Positions 45,322-54,842 of a DNA stretch of 64,000 bases are shown here, one piece after another. A model generated the notes under the pieces. It saw only the letters and a program-made list of their open reading frames with translations, made no database searches and had not been told where the DNA came from. Source of the DNA: Caballeronia sp. INDeC2. GTDB taxonomy: Bacteria > Pseudomonadota > Gammaproteobacteria > Burkholderiales > Burkholderiaceae. A program made the translations under genes and the position numbers. The DNA lies in the NCBI RefSeq assembly GCF_023631325.1, contig NZ_JALQDG010000036.1, positions 62,001 through 126,000 on the forward strand, written 5' to 3'. Numbering within the stretch: position 1 is the stretch's first letter; the number at the start of each line of letters is the position of its first letter.

Positions 45322-45482
45322 AGCAAAACGAATTGGCGCGAGCGACGCGAAAATTTTCTGGCCGAGGCTCGATGGGCGGGCTTTCGCGGCATCGCTCGGA
45401 TGCGCCGCGTGAACGGCGCGCGCACGCTTTCAGCGCAAAGGCGCGTGCGCATGGTGCGCGATACACCGAAGCCGTGCATCGA

Positions 45483-45509
45483 TGCGATCAATGCAATCAA
45501 GTGCGATCG
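45483..45509. promoter_or_regulatory. Triple TGCRATCR repeats, mocR side
   Basis: TGCGATCA (45483-45490), TGCAATCA (45492-45499) and TGCGATCG (45502-45509) stand in the same orientation 9-10 bp apart. They end 17 bp before the MocR start codon, so binding would block or control its translation start region. Confidence 0.6.
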
Positions 45510-45526
45510 AACGGGGACATCGGACG

Positions 45527-46918
45527 ATGAATCAGCCGGCGCATCACTGGATCAGAAAGCTCGAAGAGAGCAGAAAGCCCGCATACCTGACGATTCCCGA
45601 TCTGATCGAGGAAGACCTCGTGAGTGGACGCTTGCGCCCGCGCGATCGTCTGCCAGGCTTGCGCGATCTCGCCGATCTGCTGAGCCTGAACTACACGACG
45701 GTCGCGCGCGCCTATGCCGAAGCACGCAAGCGCGGGCTGCTCGACGCGCGCGCGGGCAGCGGCACTTTCGTGCGCGGCAGAACGCAGACGTTGCCGCTCG
45801 CGGGCGGCAGCAGCATCGAGATGTCGATGAACATGCCGCCGGAGCCGGCCGCGCTCGCGGCGCGCCTGCGTGAATCGGCGGCGTCGCTCATGCGCGGCGC
45901 GGACCCGTATCAATTGCTGCGCTATCAGGATTTCGGCGGCACGGCGGCGGATCGCGCGGCGGGACGCGACTGGCTACGCGCCCGCGTGCCCGATTGCGAT
46001 GCCGATACCGTGCTCGTGTGTCCGGGTATTCACGGCGCGCTCGTCGCGCTGGTGTCGCAGCTTGCGCGGCCTGGCGAAACCATTTGTCTCGACTCGCTCG
46101 CGTATCCCGGCATCAAAGCGATTGCGTCGCAACTGGGCGTGCGTTTGCAGGCGCTGGCACGCGACGACGAAGGACCGTTGCCGCATGCGTTCGAGGCGCT
46201 GTGCAAGTCGGAGAAGCCGGGCGGTTTCTATTGCAATCCGACCTTGCAGAATCCGAGCACGCTCACGTTGACGCGCCAGCGGCGTGAAGCGCTCGCCGAC
46301 GTGGCGTTGCGATACAGCGTGCCGATCATCGAGGACGAGCCTTACGGGATGTTGCCGCCCGATGCGCCGCCCGCGTTGGCGACGCTTGCGCCTGAACTCA
46401 CGTATCACGTGACCGGGTTATCGAAGACGCTCGGCGCGGGCTTGCGGATCGGGTATCTGAAAGCGCCGACGCCACGGCAGACGCAGCGCATCGCGGGCGC
46501 ATTGCGGGCGACGACGGTCATGCCGAGTCCGTTCACCGTGTTGCTCGCGACGCACTGGATCAACGATGGCACCGCAGGGGACGTGCTTTGCGCGATCCGC
46601 GACGAAGCCGCGGCGCGGCAGGCGATTGCGGCGGTCGAGCTTGGTCAGCTTGCCTTCGATGCGGATCCGAACGGCTTTCATCTCTGGCTTCCCGTGCCGC
46701 CCATGTGTGACTGGAGTGCTTCCGAACTGGCGTTGCAGTTGCGCAATCAGGGCATCGGCGCGGTGGCCGGAGCCGCGTTTTCTACCGATGGCAATCCCCC
46801 GAATGCATTGCGCTTGTGTCTCGGTGGCCCGCAGGGGCGGGAGGATTGCCGCGAGGCCCTGCGGCGAGTGGCGGATGTGCTTGCCGATCCGCATCATCTG
46901 CATTTGCCTATGCTTTGA
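45527..46918 (+). CDS. MocR-type GntR/aminotransferase regulator of the Nit1C cluster
   Basis: The protein has 463 residues from ATG 45527. A GntR winged HTH is at about 20-85 ([20 protein letters not shown]). A PLP-dependent aminotransferase-like domain runs from about 110 to the end, with the Schiff-base Lys in [16 protein letters not shown] near 313 and [13 protein letters not shown] near 245. MocR proteins sense PLP or its adducts with amino acids. It is divergent from the Nit1C operon and separated by 299 bp with repeat clusters, so it probably regulates it. Pseudomonas clusters use a sigma-54 activator instead. Confidence 0.87.
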   Translation: MNQPAHHWIRKLEESRKPAYLTIPDLIEEDLVSGRLRPRDRLPGLRDLADLLSLNYTTVARAYAEARKRGLLDARAGSGTFVRGRTQTLPLAGGSSIEMSMNMPPEPAALAARLRESAASLMRGADPYQLLRYQDFGGTAADRAAGRDWLRARVPDCDADTVLVCPGIHGALVALVSQLARPGETICLDSLAYPGIKAIASQLGVRLQALARDDEGPLPHAFEALCKSEKPGGFYCNPTLQNPSTLTLTRQRREALADVALRYSVPIIEDEPYGMLPPDAPPALATLAPELTYHVTGLSKTLGAGLRIGYLKAPTPRQTQRIAGALRATTVMPSPFTVLLATHWINDGTAGDVLCAIRDEAAARQAIAAVELGQLAFDADPNGFHLWLPVPPMCDWSASELALQLRNQGIGAVAGAAFSTDGNPPNALRLCLGGPQGREDCREALRRVADVLADPHHLHLPML

Positions 46919-46978
46919 GGTGTCTTGTATTCGCCGGATCCGGCAAAAAACGCAAGCAGGCGAAGCAAGACTCCAACC

Positions 46979-47827
46979 CTAGCGCTGCCGATAAGCATCA
47001 ACCAGCCCCTTCACGATATCGGCTGAAACATAATGCGGCCCATCGAAAAGGTAAGTCCTGTATCCCCGATATGCATCGATCTGCGGCCTAAGCTCATCCA
47101 CGGTGCCCGGCCGAAACCCACCCCCCACTTGCGGCCGAAACGCTTCGGCAATAATCCTCACCCGATGCCGTCCGAGTTTCGCCGCAATCTGATCCGCGTA
47201 CTCGCGCGCGACGCGCGGCTCTCTCGCATACACCCCGCACCCGTCCTGCAACAACACGCCGACATCTTTCGGCAACCACTGATCGAGCCATTCCGCGAGC
47301 GCCACCCCACCGACATTCGCGCGATCATAAACGCTCACCCACAACGGCCGCGGCAAGGCATCGAGCAGCGTGCGCAGCGCGCCCGCGTTCTGCCACGTCG
47401 GATCGATCTCGACCGGAAAGTAATAGCCCGTCACATGCACGGGCGGATGTACCTCCGCGAGCCGCATCGATTCGATGAACAACTGCGATGCATTCGCGCG
47501 CGCCGCCGCTTCGTCGAAACGGCCCGCGAGTCCGACGATCACATCGCGCGCCCACGGCTCCTGCCCGATGCGCTCCCAGTCCGGCATCCGCGGCGCCGCG
47601 CGCATCCCGGCGCCGGGCACGAACGCGATGCCGTCCACCGCCGTCCATTGCACGATCAGTTCATGCGCGCCGATCTTGTCCCAGTCGCCGCGCGGATCGG
47701 CGTGCGCATTGTCGGGCTGCCACACGATGCCGTCGACGAGACGCACGCGCGCGGCATCGGCACGAGCCGAAGCCGGAGCGCACGCAAGGCAGCACGCAAT
47801 GACGAGGACGGAGATTAAAGAGGACAT
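46979..47827 (-). CDS. Secreted protein in the ybcH position of the nfr operon
   Basis: The protein has 282 residues. A signal peptide covers about 1-24 (VLVIACCLACAPASARA). The mature part looks like a TIM-barrel glycosidase-type fold: LIVQWTAVDGIAFVPG near 56, HVTGYYFPVEIDPTWQN near 128, PLWVSVYDRANVGG near 156, and HRVRIIAEAFRP near 222. The family was not identified with certainty. The start overlaps the NfrA-like stop (TGATG). In E. coli nfrB-nfrA is followed by ybcH, so this is the positional counterpart. It may trim or bind the operon's polysaccharide. Confidence 0.65.
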   Translation of the reverse strand: MSSLISVLVIACCLACAPASARADAARVRLVDGIVWQPDNAHADPRGDWDKIGAHELIVQWTAVDGIAFVPGAGMRAAPRMPDWERIGQEPWARDVIVGLAGRFDEAAARANASQLFIESMRLAEVHPPVHVTGYYFPVEIDPTWQNAGALRTLLDALPRPLWVSVYDRANVGGVALAEWLDQWLPKDVGVLLQDGCGVYAREPRVAREYADQIAAKLGRHRVRIIAEAFRPQVGGGFRPGTVDELRPQIDAYRGYRTYLFDGPHYVSADIVKGLVDAYRQR

Positions 47828-50235
47828 CAGTACGAGAATACCGCGCAAAAGAACACGCCTCGCGCGCGATCGTCGCCGGCGGCGCGAAAACGATATTGCA
47901 CGGCCACATCCACGAACGAACGCGGCGCGTCGTACGGACCGCCTCGGAACCAGTAGCGCGCCGCCACGCCCGCGCCGACGCCCACTGGCACGCTGTGATC
48001 GACCGCCGAATCGTAGTCCATGCCGAGGACCGCATGCGGAAACACCGTTAAACGCGGACTGATCGCATCGACGCGATACGTGCGGCCCAGTCGCGCGTTC
48101 GCGGTCGCGTACGTCGAATCGTTGCCGATGTAATGGCCCGCCTCGCCGTACACCGTGCCCGTCCACCAGCTCGGCGCGTCGAGCCTGCGCGTGTCGCCGA
48201 AACCGTTCGAATACGCGGCGCGCGCGAGCCAGTCGGAGCGCACGTCCGAGCCGATCGGCAAAATCTTCTCGACGGCGAAGATCGCATTCGCCGACGCGAA
48301 CGGCTTCACGCGCGCGCCGATGGCCGCCTGCAACGTCGATACCCCCGACGGCCCGCCGCCCGTCACGCCGAAGTTCTCGTAGCCGCGCGCGTACACCTCG
48401 AACATGCGGTCGCCGAGGCTGCCGAATGGCCGCCAGTACGCCTCCGCGCCCGCCTGCCAGTTGTTCGACACGCCCGGCGTCGGCGCGAACGGGAAGCCTT
48501 GCTGCGCGCCGTTGCCGCGATAGTTCACCGACGCGCCGAAACCCCAGTTGCGCGTCGCTTCGGCGTGCGCCGCGCGCGCGTCGTTCAGTGCTTCGCGTGA
48601 GAGCGCTTCGCCGGCGGGCGCATCCGCGCTATGGTCGATCGCGTGTTCCAGATACCTCACGCCTTCGTCCTTGCGACGCAGATCGAGCGCCGCGTAACCG
48701 GCGTCGGCTTCGGCCGATGCAGGCAGCTTGCCCTCGCGTTCGGCACGCGCGAAGTAATCCAGCGCGAGCGCAGTGTCGCCCGCGCGCTGCGCGATGAACG
48801 CGGCCTGCGTCGCGGTCATCGAATCGAGCAGGTTCGCATCGATCGAGGCGCGCGCTTCGTTCGATGCCTCGCGCGTGCGGCCCGTCGCCGCGAGCGCGTC
48901 GATCAGCGCGATGCGCGGCTGCGGATCGTCGGGCACTTCGGCAATCGCCGTGCGCCAAAAGCCGATGGCCGCGCCGCGATCGCCGCGACGTTCGGCGAGA
49001 CGCGCTTCGCGTGTCGCGGCGAGCGCGGGATCGTGCGCATAGACATCGCACGATGCGCCGAACCGGTCTTCGCGGCATTCGAATGTCGGACGCGCGCCGG
49101 GATCGATTTGCGCGGTCTGCGTCGCGGCCAGGCGCAACATCGTTTGCGCGCGATGGCGGCGTAACGTGATCGCGGCATCGGTGTCGTCGGGCGTTTGCGT
49201 CGCGACGGACGGCAGCGCATCGAGCGCCGCCTGCGGGTTCCCTTGCGCGAGCCGCACATCCGCGACGATCGTGCGCGCGACGCGGGCATCGCGTTTTTTT
49301 CGTGCGTCGTTCGTATCGATCGAAAGCGCGTGCGCGAAGTCGGCGTCCGCGTCGTCGCCACGCGCCGCGCGGGCGTAACCGCGCAGCGCCCAGGCGAGCG
49401 CATCGTCACGATCGATTGCGTTTGCATCGTTCGTCGCGGCTTCCACGCCCGTGAGATCGCTGCGCGCGAACATTATCTCGATGAGCTGCATGCGGAAATC
49501 CATCCGCGCGGGCGCATACATGACCGCGTTTCGCGCGAAACCTTGCGCCGCGTCGAGGTCGCCGCGCTCGCGCGCCGCATATGCGGCCTTCGACGCATCC
49601 GGCGCGAGCCTGTCGCCGATGAAGCGTCGCCGCTCGCGCAAGGCGTCGCGCTCGCCGAAGCGCTTCGATGCGTCTACGGCGGCGTCATAGGCCGCGGCAT
49701 CGTCGCCGGATGCGGCGAGTGAATCGACGAGCAGATAACGCAGACGCTCGACCTGCGGCGCAAGACGCACCGCTTCACGGCTCTGCGCAACCGCCGACGC
49801 GTAATCCTTCTTCGCATAATCGCGATACGCGGCGCGCGCCGCCTTCGACGCCGGCTCAGGCAAATCGTCCGGCACGCCGCCCGAGGCGATCAGGATATCG
49901 ATCTGTCTGCGCCGCGCGCTCAGCGAAGGCGACGGACCGAGCTGCGCGATGGCTTCGGCAAGCACACGGCTCGCGTCCTTCAGACGCCCGCGCGCCGCCA
50001 GCGAATTCGCGAGCAACAGCCGCAAATCCGCGACGTCGGGCCGTTGGCGAATCGCTTCGCGCGCACCGGCGATGGCATCGGCATAACGATGCTCGCCGTA
50101 ACCCGCGAACGCGTCGCGCGCCACGCGATACGCCGCGCCGCTCAAAGGCAGCGGCAAGGTTTCGTCCGCACGCGATGCAGCCGCGCCGCACAGCGCGAGC
50201 GCGGCGCACACCGCAACGCGAACGCGCGGCGTCAT
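47827..50235 (-). CDS. nfrA: NfrA-like outer-membrane TPR/beta-barrel protein
   Basis: The protein has 802 residues; ATG 50235 overlaps the NfrB stop (ATGA). A signal peptide covers about 1-24. Tetratricopeptide-like helical repeats fill about 30-580 (e.g. RYADAIAGAREAIRQRPDVA, LAWALRGYARAARGDDADAD). The C-terminal 210 residues match the NfrA C-terminal outer-membrane barrel (YGEAGHYIGNDSTYATANAR; ends in an aromatic, FSY). In E. coli, NfrA is the phage N4 receptor and exports the NGR glycan. The same role is inferred here from gene order with NfrB and WecB. Confidence 0.8.
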   Translation of the reverse strand: MTPRVRVAVCAALALCGAAASRADETLPLPLSGAAYRVARDAFAGYGEHRYADAIAGAREAIRQRPDVADLRLLLANSLAARGRLKDASRVLAEAIAQLGPSPSLSARRRQIDILIASGGVPDDLPEPASKAARAAYRDYAKKDYASAVAQSREAVRLAPQVERLRYLLVDSLAASGDDAAAYDAAVDASKRFGERDALRERRRFIGDRLAPDASKAAYAARERGDLDAAQGFARNAVMYAPARMDFRMQLIEIMFARSDLTGVEAATNDANAIDRDDALAWALRGYARAARGDDADADFAHALSIDTNDARKKRDARVARTIVADVRLAQGNPQAALDALPSVATQTPDDTDAAITLRRHRAQTMLRLAATQTAQIDPGARPTFECREDRFGASCDVYAHDPALAATREARLAERRGDRGAAIGFWRTAIAEVPDDPQPRIALIDALAATGRTREASNEARASIDANLLDSMTATQAAFIAQRAGDTALALDYFARAEREGKLPASAEADAGYAALDLRRKDEGVRYLEHAIDHSADAPAGEALSREALNDARAAHAEATRNWGFGASVNYRGNGAQQGFPFAPTPGVSNNWQAGAEAYWRPFGSLGDRMFEVYARGYENFGVTGGGPSGVSTLQAAIGARVKPFASANAIFAVEKILPIGSDVRSDWLARAAYSNGFGDTRRLDAPSWWTGTVYGEAGHYIGNDSTYATANARLGRTYRVDAISPRLTVFPHAVLGMDYDSAVDHSVPVGVGAGVAARYWFRGGPYDAPRSFVDVAVQYRFRAAGDDRARGVFFCAVFSY

Positions 50236-52412
50236 TGAATGCCGGCCCGCGCGAGATAGCGGCGACGCTGCTCCGCAACCGCGGCGGTCAGCGCATCGGA
50301 CATGATGATCCCTTCGGCCACCATGTAATCGCCGATGCGCCCGTGCCGCTCCGGCCGATAGTCCCACAACGCGGCCTCGAACGCGCTGCGCGTGACGAGG
50401 CCCATTTCGATCATGATGTCGCCGAGCAAGGGCACGCCGCGCGCGGCGGCGTCGTCGGCAAGCGCGGGCGACGCATCGTCTTCGGCATCGCCCGAAAGCA
50501 CCGGCATGCCGGCCGCGCGCAGCATCCGCAAGCCCGCCGCGATCTCGCTCTCGCGCACGATCTGCAACGCGACCGCGCCGCCCGCCGTCGCGCGCAATTC
50601 GGCGAGCGATGCATCGTCGAGCAGGCTGGCGCAGACGAACACGGCGTGCCCGTTCGCATCGATGCCCTGCGGCAGCGCGCGCAGGCGCACGAGCGTTTCC
50701 GGCGTCGCGATGTGCTTCAGTTCCATGCGCGCCGCGTCGAAACGTCCGCGCGGCAGGTCCGCCTGGAACGCGATCGCTTCAGCGAGCGTTTCCTCGTCGA
50801 GCCAGCCGCGCGTGATGAGCACGCGGCCGATCGGCGCTTCGCGCGCGTGATCGGTCTGCCGCGCTTCTTCGAGCCGCTCGGGCGCGATCGCCTGCCACGA
50901 GACGAGCAGTTCGCCCACATCCTGACGCGTGTCGCGCAGGCCCTCGTTGCTCGGGAAGTCGTGCATCGTCTTGTCCCACGCGAGCCGCCGCCCCGTCACC
51001 ATATGCACGATGAAAAGCCGCCATGCGCGCGCGACCGCCATGAAGTTGATGACGTTGCCGATGACCATGCGCGGCACCGACAACACGCCGTGCTCCCAGC
51101 CATAGAGCCGTGTCGTGAAGATGATGCGCTGCGTGACTCGCAAGACGAGCGCGACCGAATTCGCGGCGAGCAGCGCTTGCAGCCACCCCGAATCGATGAA
51201 GGGCGACGGAAAGAAATCGCTCGCGAGGCCGAAGTACGAAGCCGTCGCGAAGAGCATGAACTGCACGGCGAGCAGATACGCGAGCATGCCGACGAACGCC
51301 GTGACCACGCCCTTGCGGTCGCGCATCAGCAGATAGCGGTTCGCGAGCGACCCGCTCCAGCCCGTCAGCGCCCAGCCTTGCAAGCCGATGCCGAGCGTCC
51401 AGCGCGCGCGCTGCCGATAGGCGGTGCGAAACGTGTCGGGGAAAAACTCGCGCACGCACAGCGGCATCGTCAGTCTGATTTCGCGCTCGGGGCCGAGACC
51501 GAACCAGACCTTGCGCCGCGTCGCGAATTCGACGGGAAAGAGCGGAAAGATCGACTGCATGCCGAGCCGCGTGATGCGCGTGCCGATGTCGTAGTCCTCG
51601 GTGAGGCTTTCGGTATTGAACGGCTGCTGCTCCGTCTCTTCGACGAGCGCGAGGATCGCGCGGCGCGAGAAGCACGTGCCCACGCCCGCCGACGGCACCG
51701 CGCCCGCAAGACTCTCGCGCACGACGAGATCCTTCGCGTGCCATTCCGCGAACTCGTCCATGTACGTGCCCGCGACGAGCTCGAACCAGTGCCGTTCGAG
51801 CGACGCCACCGGCAACTGGATCATGTCCTTGCGCGGCAGGAGATAGTTGAAGGACTTCAGCTCGACGGGATGCAGCACGTCTTCGCTGTCGTGCATGACG
51901 ATGCCCGCGAACTCCATTCCGGCTTCGAACTCGTGATGCAGGATCGCCTGCACGAGCCAGTTGAGGCAATCGGCCTTGCACGTCGGGCCGTCGTGCGGCA
52001 CTTCCACGCGATGCAGATGCTTGTAGCGATGCCGCATGCGCTCCACTTCGGCGATCGTCGCCGCATCGTTCTGATACGTGCCGACGAACACCGTGTACGC
52101 GCGATAGTCGAGCACGCGCACGAGATCCTCGATCATCGCGGCGATCACGTCGTGCTCCTGCCACGCGGGCACCATGATCGCGATGGGCTGCTCGTCGCGC
52201 GCATAAAGCTGCTCGACGGTGAGCGGCGCATAACGGCGCTCGACCGTCACGCGCCGCCAGCACTTCCGCGTCCAGTACCAGGCGTCGATGAAGAGATCGT
52301 CCAGGCTCGAAAGCAGGATGATCGCCGCGACCGTCGCGGCCACGTATTCGAGTCCCTGGTAGTACTCGGCGAGCAGTATCTCGCCGTACCACCTGAGCGC
52401 ATCCGGCATCAC
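50232..52412 (-). CDS. nfrB: NfrB-like glycosyltransferase with MshEN c-di-GMP modules
   Basis: The protein has 726 residues. It has an N-terminal membrane segment (about 18-36), then a GT2 synthase core: IAIMVPAWQEHDVI near 77, MHDSEDVLHPVE near 172, TEDYDIGTRITRLG near 268, and the QRARW processive motif near 330. Membrane helices follow at about 350-440. The C-terminal third carries MshEN/GspE-N-like repeats (PIGRVLITRGWLDEETLAEA; RIGDYMVAEGIIMSDALTAA), which bind c-di-GMP in E. coli NfrB. GTG 52412 has GAGG 7 bp upstream and overlaps the BcsB-like stop; ATG 52409 is the alternative. Confidence 0.87.
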   Translation of the reverse strand: MMPDALRWYGEILLAEYYQGLEYVAATVAAIILLSSLDDLFIDAWYWTRKCWRRVTVERRYAPLTVEQLYARDEQPIAIMVPAWQEHDVIAAMIEDLVRVLDYRAYTVFVGTYQNDAATIAEVERMRHRYKHLHRVEVPHDGPTCKADCLNWLVQAILHHEFEAGMEFAGIVMHDSEDVLHPVELKSFNYLLPRKDMIQLPVASLERHWFELVAGTYMDEFAEWHAKDLVVRESLAGAVPSAGVGTCFSRRAILALVEETEQQPFNTESLTEDYDIGTRITRLGMQSIFPLFPVEFATRRKVWFGLGPEREIRLTMPLCVREFFPDTFRTAYRQRARWTLGIGLQGWALTGWSGSLANRYLLMRDRKGVVTAFVGMLAYLLAVQFMLFATASYFGLASDFFPSPFIDSGWLQALLAANSVALVLRVTQRIIFTTRLYGWEHGVLSVPRMVIGNVINFMAVARAWRLFIVHMVTGRRLAWDKTMHDFPSNEGLRDTRQDVGELLVSWQAIAPERLEEARQTDHAREAPIGRVLITRGWLDEETLAEAIAFQADLPRGRFDAARMELKHIATPETLVRLRALPQGIDANGHAVFVCASLLDDASLAELRATAGGAVALQIVRESEIAAGLRMLRAAGMPVLSGDAEDDASPALADDAAARGVPLLGDIMIEMGLVTRSAFEAALWDYRPERHGRIGDYMVAEGIIMSDALTAAVAEQRRRYLARAGIQ

Positions 52413-54637
52413 GCGCGATCCTCGTCATCGCCGGCGCGCGCGTTGCGATGTCGGCGGCGCGCCTGACCCGCGAGCGCGATCAACGCGAGCAGCAGCACCA
52501 CGAGCACGGCCGGAATGCCCCAGCGCGCCCAGTGCCGCGTGACCCAGTCGGCGCTCGACGCGGGTTCGTCGGTCATCTCTTCGGGATTGACCGTGTCGAA
52601 CTGCTTGAGCACGCCGCTGCCGTCGACCACGGCGATATTGCCGCGCGAAAGCTGGAGCTTGTCCGTCAGCACCGGCGCCGCGCCCGCCGATCGATACACG
52701 ACGCCGCTCTCGCCGCCCGCGCTCGCGACGCTCACCACCGCGACGCGCGACAGCCCGGACATGTCGAGCAGCGTATCGCGCGCGGGCGATGTCAGCGAAA
52801 GACGCTCGGCCGAATACACGGCGGGATTCTTTTCGTCGGCGAGTTCGACGTCGGCGGCGAGGAACGGGCCGTCGGGATGCGCCGGGGCGTCGGCCGCGCT
52901 CACCACGAATTTCGCCGATACCGGCGCGATACCCGCCGCGCCGGTCAGCACGGCGAGGCGCGGCACGCTGTTCGATGCATCGTCGAGCCAGGCGCGCGGC
53001 ACGTACACCGTCGCCGACGACGCGTAGCGCGCCGCCATGCCCGCGAAGGTGTCGTCGGGCGTGCCCTTCGCGAGACGCAGATGGCTCGACGGCAGCACGG
53101 CGACCGGATACGTCTGGCGCGCCTGACAGCCGCCGTCGGGCTGGCGGCGGAAGGTCACGCGCAGATCGTTGGTGCGCGCGAGCGCATAGCGCGGAATCGG
53201 CGCGACGAGACGCTGGCGCGCGCCGTCGACGTTGATGAGCTTCGCGCCGATCATCACGTCGTTGAAGTACACGGTGGCGGTCGCGGCGCCGTTGGAAAGC
53301 GTCGGCGATGCGGCGAGATCGAGCACGACCTGCTCCGGCAGGCGGCCGTTGCCCGACGCCGCGGCGAGATCGAAGCGCGCGTCCCACGAGGCGGCCGTCT
53401 GCACGTCGACGCTGCGCGGATCGCCGCCGAGATCGGACAGCGCGATGGTGTCGCCGCGCGTCTGCTGCGCCACGTCGATGCGATGCACGATCACGCGGTT
53501 CGATACGTCGATGGGACGCCAGCCGAGCGCGAGCGCGCCGATGCCGCGCGTGTCGCCGACGACGATCATCGCGCGGCCGCCCACATGCGCGACGCGCACT
53601 TCACCCGGCGCGAGAGGCGATGTCAGTTGCGACGCGGATTGCCTGCGCCATGCGTCGAAGGCGGCGAGCGCATCGCCCGATGTGTTCGCGACTTGCGCGC
53701 GCAATGCGTCGAGCGCGCCGTTGATGGTCTTGCGCATCGTCTCGTCGGCGACGACCACGTCCGGGCCGAACGCCGCGCGTGCGCCCAACGCGACGAGCGC
53801 GCCGAGTTCGGCGTCGTCGGCGATCGCGTGCTTGCCGCCCGCTGCGAGCGCGGCGAACGCGGGCACGTTGCGCAGCGGCGCAGGCACGTCGATGCCCGTG
53901 AGATCCACGGTATCGCCCACGGCCGGAAGCGCCTGCATCACGGGGCGCTTGCCGTCGCGTTGCAGCAGCGCATCGGTGCGCCAGGCCGTGTCGAATGCGT
54001 TCGTCGACAGCTTGCGGCCCGACACCGCGAGCACCGGCGCGTAAGGCAGCGCGCTCCACGCGGTGCGCAAGTCCTGCACGTCGGCGGGATTGAAGCGGAA
54101 CGTGAGACGCGTCGTCGGATCGACACGCAGCACGTTGCCGATGGCCGTCTGATCCGAGCACTCGCCTTGACTGACCACCGACGCGAAGCCGAGCCCCATG
54201 CGCACGAAGCCTGTGGAACGCGCCGCGCCATCGACGCCGAGATTGACCGACACGCCGCCCGCGTCCTGCGTGAACGCGCGCGCGAGCACCGGCGAGCCGT
54301 CGAGCGACAGGAGCATCGTCACGCGGCCGCCGTCGCCGCGCACGTAGCCGCCGTCGAATTGCAGCGTGGCATCGGTGATCGGCACGCCTGCGGGCACCGG
54401 CAGGAAGAATTCGCGGCGCGTATCGGGCGCGCCGAGCGTCACGCTTTCGATGAGGCCGAGTTGCCGCAAGGTCACGGTGCGCGTCTCCGGCACATCCGCG
54501 CCGAGACGCCCGAGCGCGCCCGCGATGCCGCTGTCCGTCGCGGTCGCGCCGATCGCGGCATGCTGCCAACCCGCGAACAGCACGATTGAAACCAGAACGG
54601 CGCGCAAGCCGCGCCGCTTGAAGATGTCGTTGACCAA
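52409..54637 (-). CDS. BcsB-like periplasmic polysaccharide synthase partner
   Basis: The protein has about 742 residues. An N-terminal signal (FKRRGLRAVLVSIVLFAGW) precedes large periplasmic beta-domains of the BcsB family, including VTLRQLGLIESVTLGAPDTR near 40 and a later TVYFNDVMIGAKLINVDGAR that is typical of BcsB flavodoxin/CBD repeats. One C-terminal membrane helix (IPAVLVVLLLALIALAG) is followed by a basic tail. The start is uncertain: TTG 54637 is the best available, and no ATG lies near the signal peptide. In cellulose synthesis BcsB guides the nascent chain. E. coli nfr lacks such a gene, so this is a difference. Confidence 0.75.
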   Translation of the reverse strand: MVNDIFKRRGLRAVLVSIVLFAGWQHAAIGATATDSGIAGALGRLGADVPETRTVTLRQLGLIESVTLGAPDTRREFFLPVPAGVPITDATLQFDGGYVRGDGGRVTMLLSLDGSPVLARAFTQDAGGVSVNLGVDGAARSTGFVRMGLGFASVVSQGECSDQTAIGNVLRVDPTTRLTFRFNPADVQDLRTAWSALPYAPVLAVSGRKLSTNAFDTAWRTDALLQRDGKRPVMQALPAVGDTVDLTGIDVPAPLRNVPAFAALAAGGKHAIADDAELGALVALGARAAFGPDVVVADETMRKTINGALDALRAQVANTSGDALAAFDAWRRQSASQLTSPLAPGEVRVAHVGGRAMIVVGDTRGIGALALGWRPIDVSNRVIVHRIDVAQQTRGDTIALSDLGGDPRSVDVQTAASWDARFDLAAASGNGRLPEQVVLDLAASPTLSNGAATATVYFNDVMIGAKLINVDGARQRLVAPIPRYALARTNDLRVTFRRQPDGGCQARQTYPVAVLPSSHLRLAKGTPDDTFAGMAARYASSATVYVPRAWLDDASNSVPRLAVLTGAAGIAPVSAKFVVSAADAPAHPDGPFLAADVELADEKNPAVYSAERLSLTSPARDTLLDMSGLSRVAVVSVASAGGESGVVYRSAGAAPVLTDKLQLSRGNIAVVDGSGVLKQFDTVNPEEMTDEPASSADWVTRHWARWGIPAVLVVLLLALIALAGQARRRHRNARAGDDEDRA

Positions 54638-54842
54638 GTTGAGTGACTCGAAGTTGACGCACCGTGGCGGGATGGCCGCGAAGGCACAAGCACTCGCGCG
54701 CGATCGCCTCGATTGCGCGAAGCCTGATTGCCGATTGCTGATTCCCTGGCCGGGACGATCAAGCGGCTGTTGCTGAAGAAACACGTGCCCGAAGTCGCGG
54801 CCCGGCCTTGGCGCGACAGGCGATGCGTATGCGGCCGAAGAA

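Noticed and set aside
49668-52466. 932-residue open frame on the plus strand
   Set aside because: It is antisense to nfrB and nfrA, Arg/His-rich, with no domain; a shadow of high-GC coding DNA.
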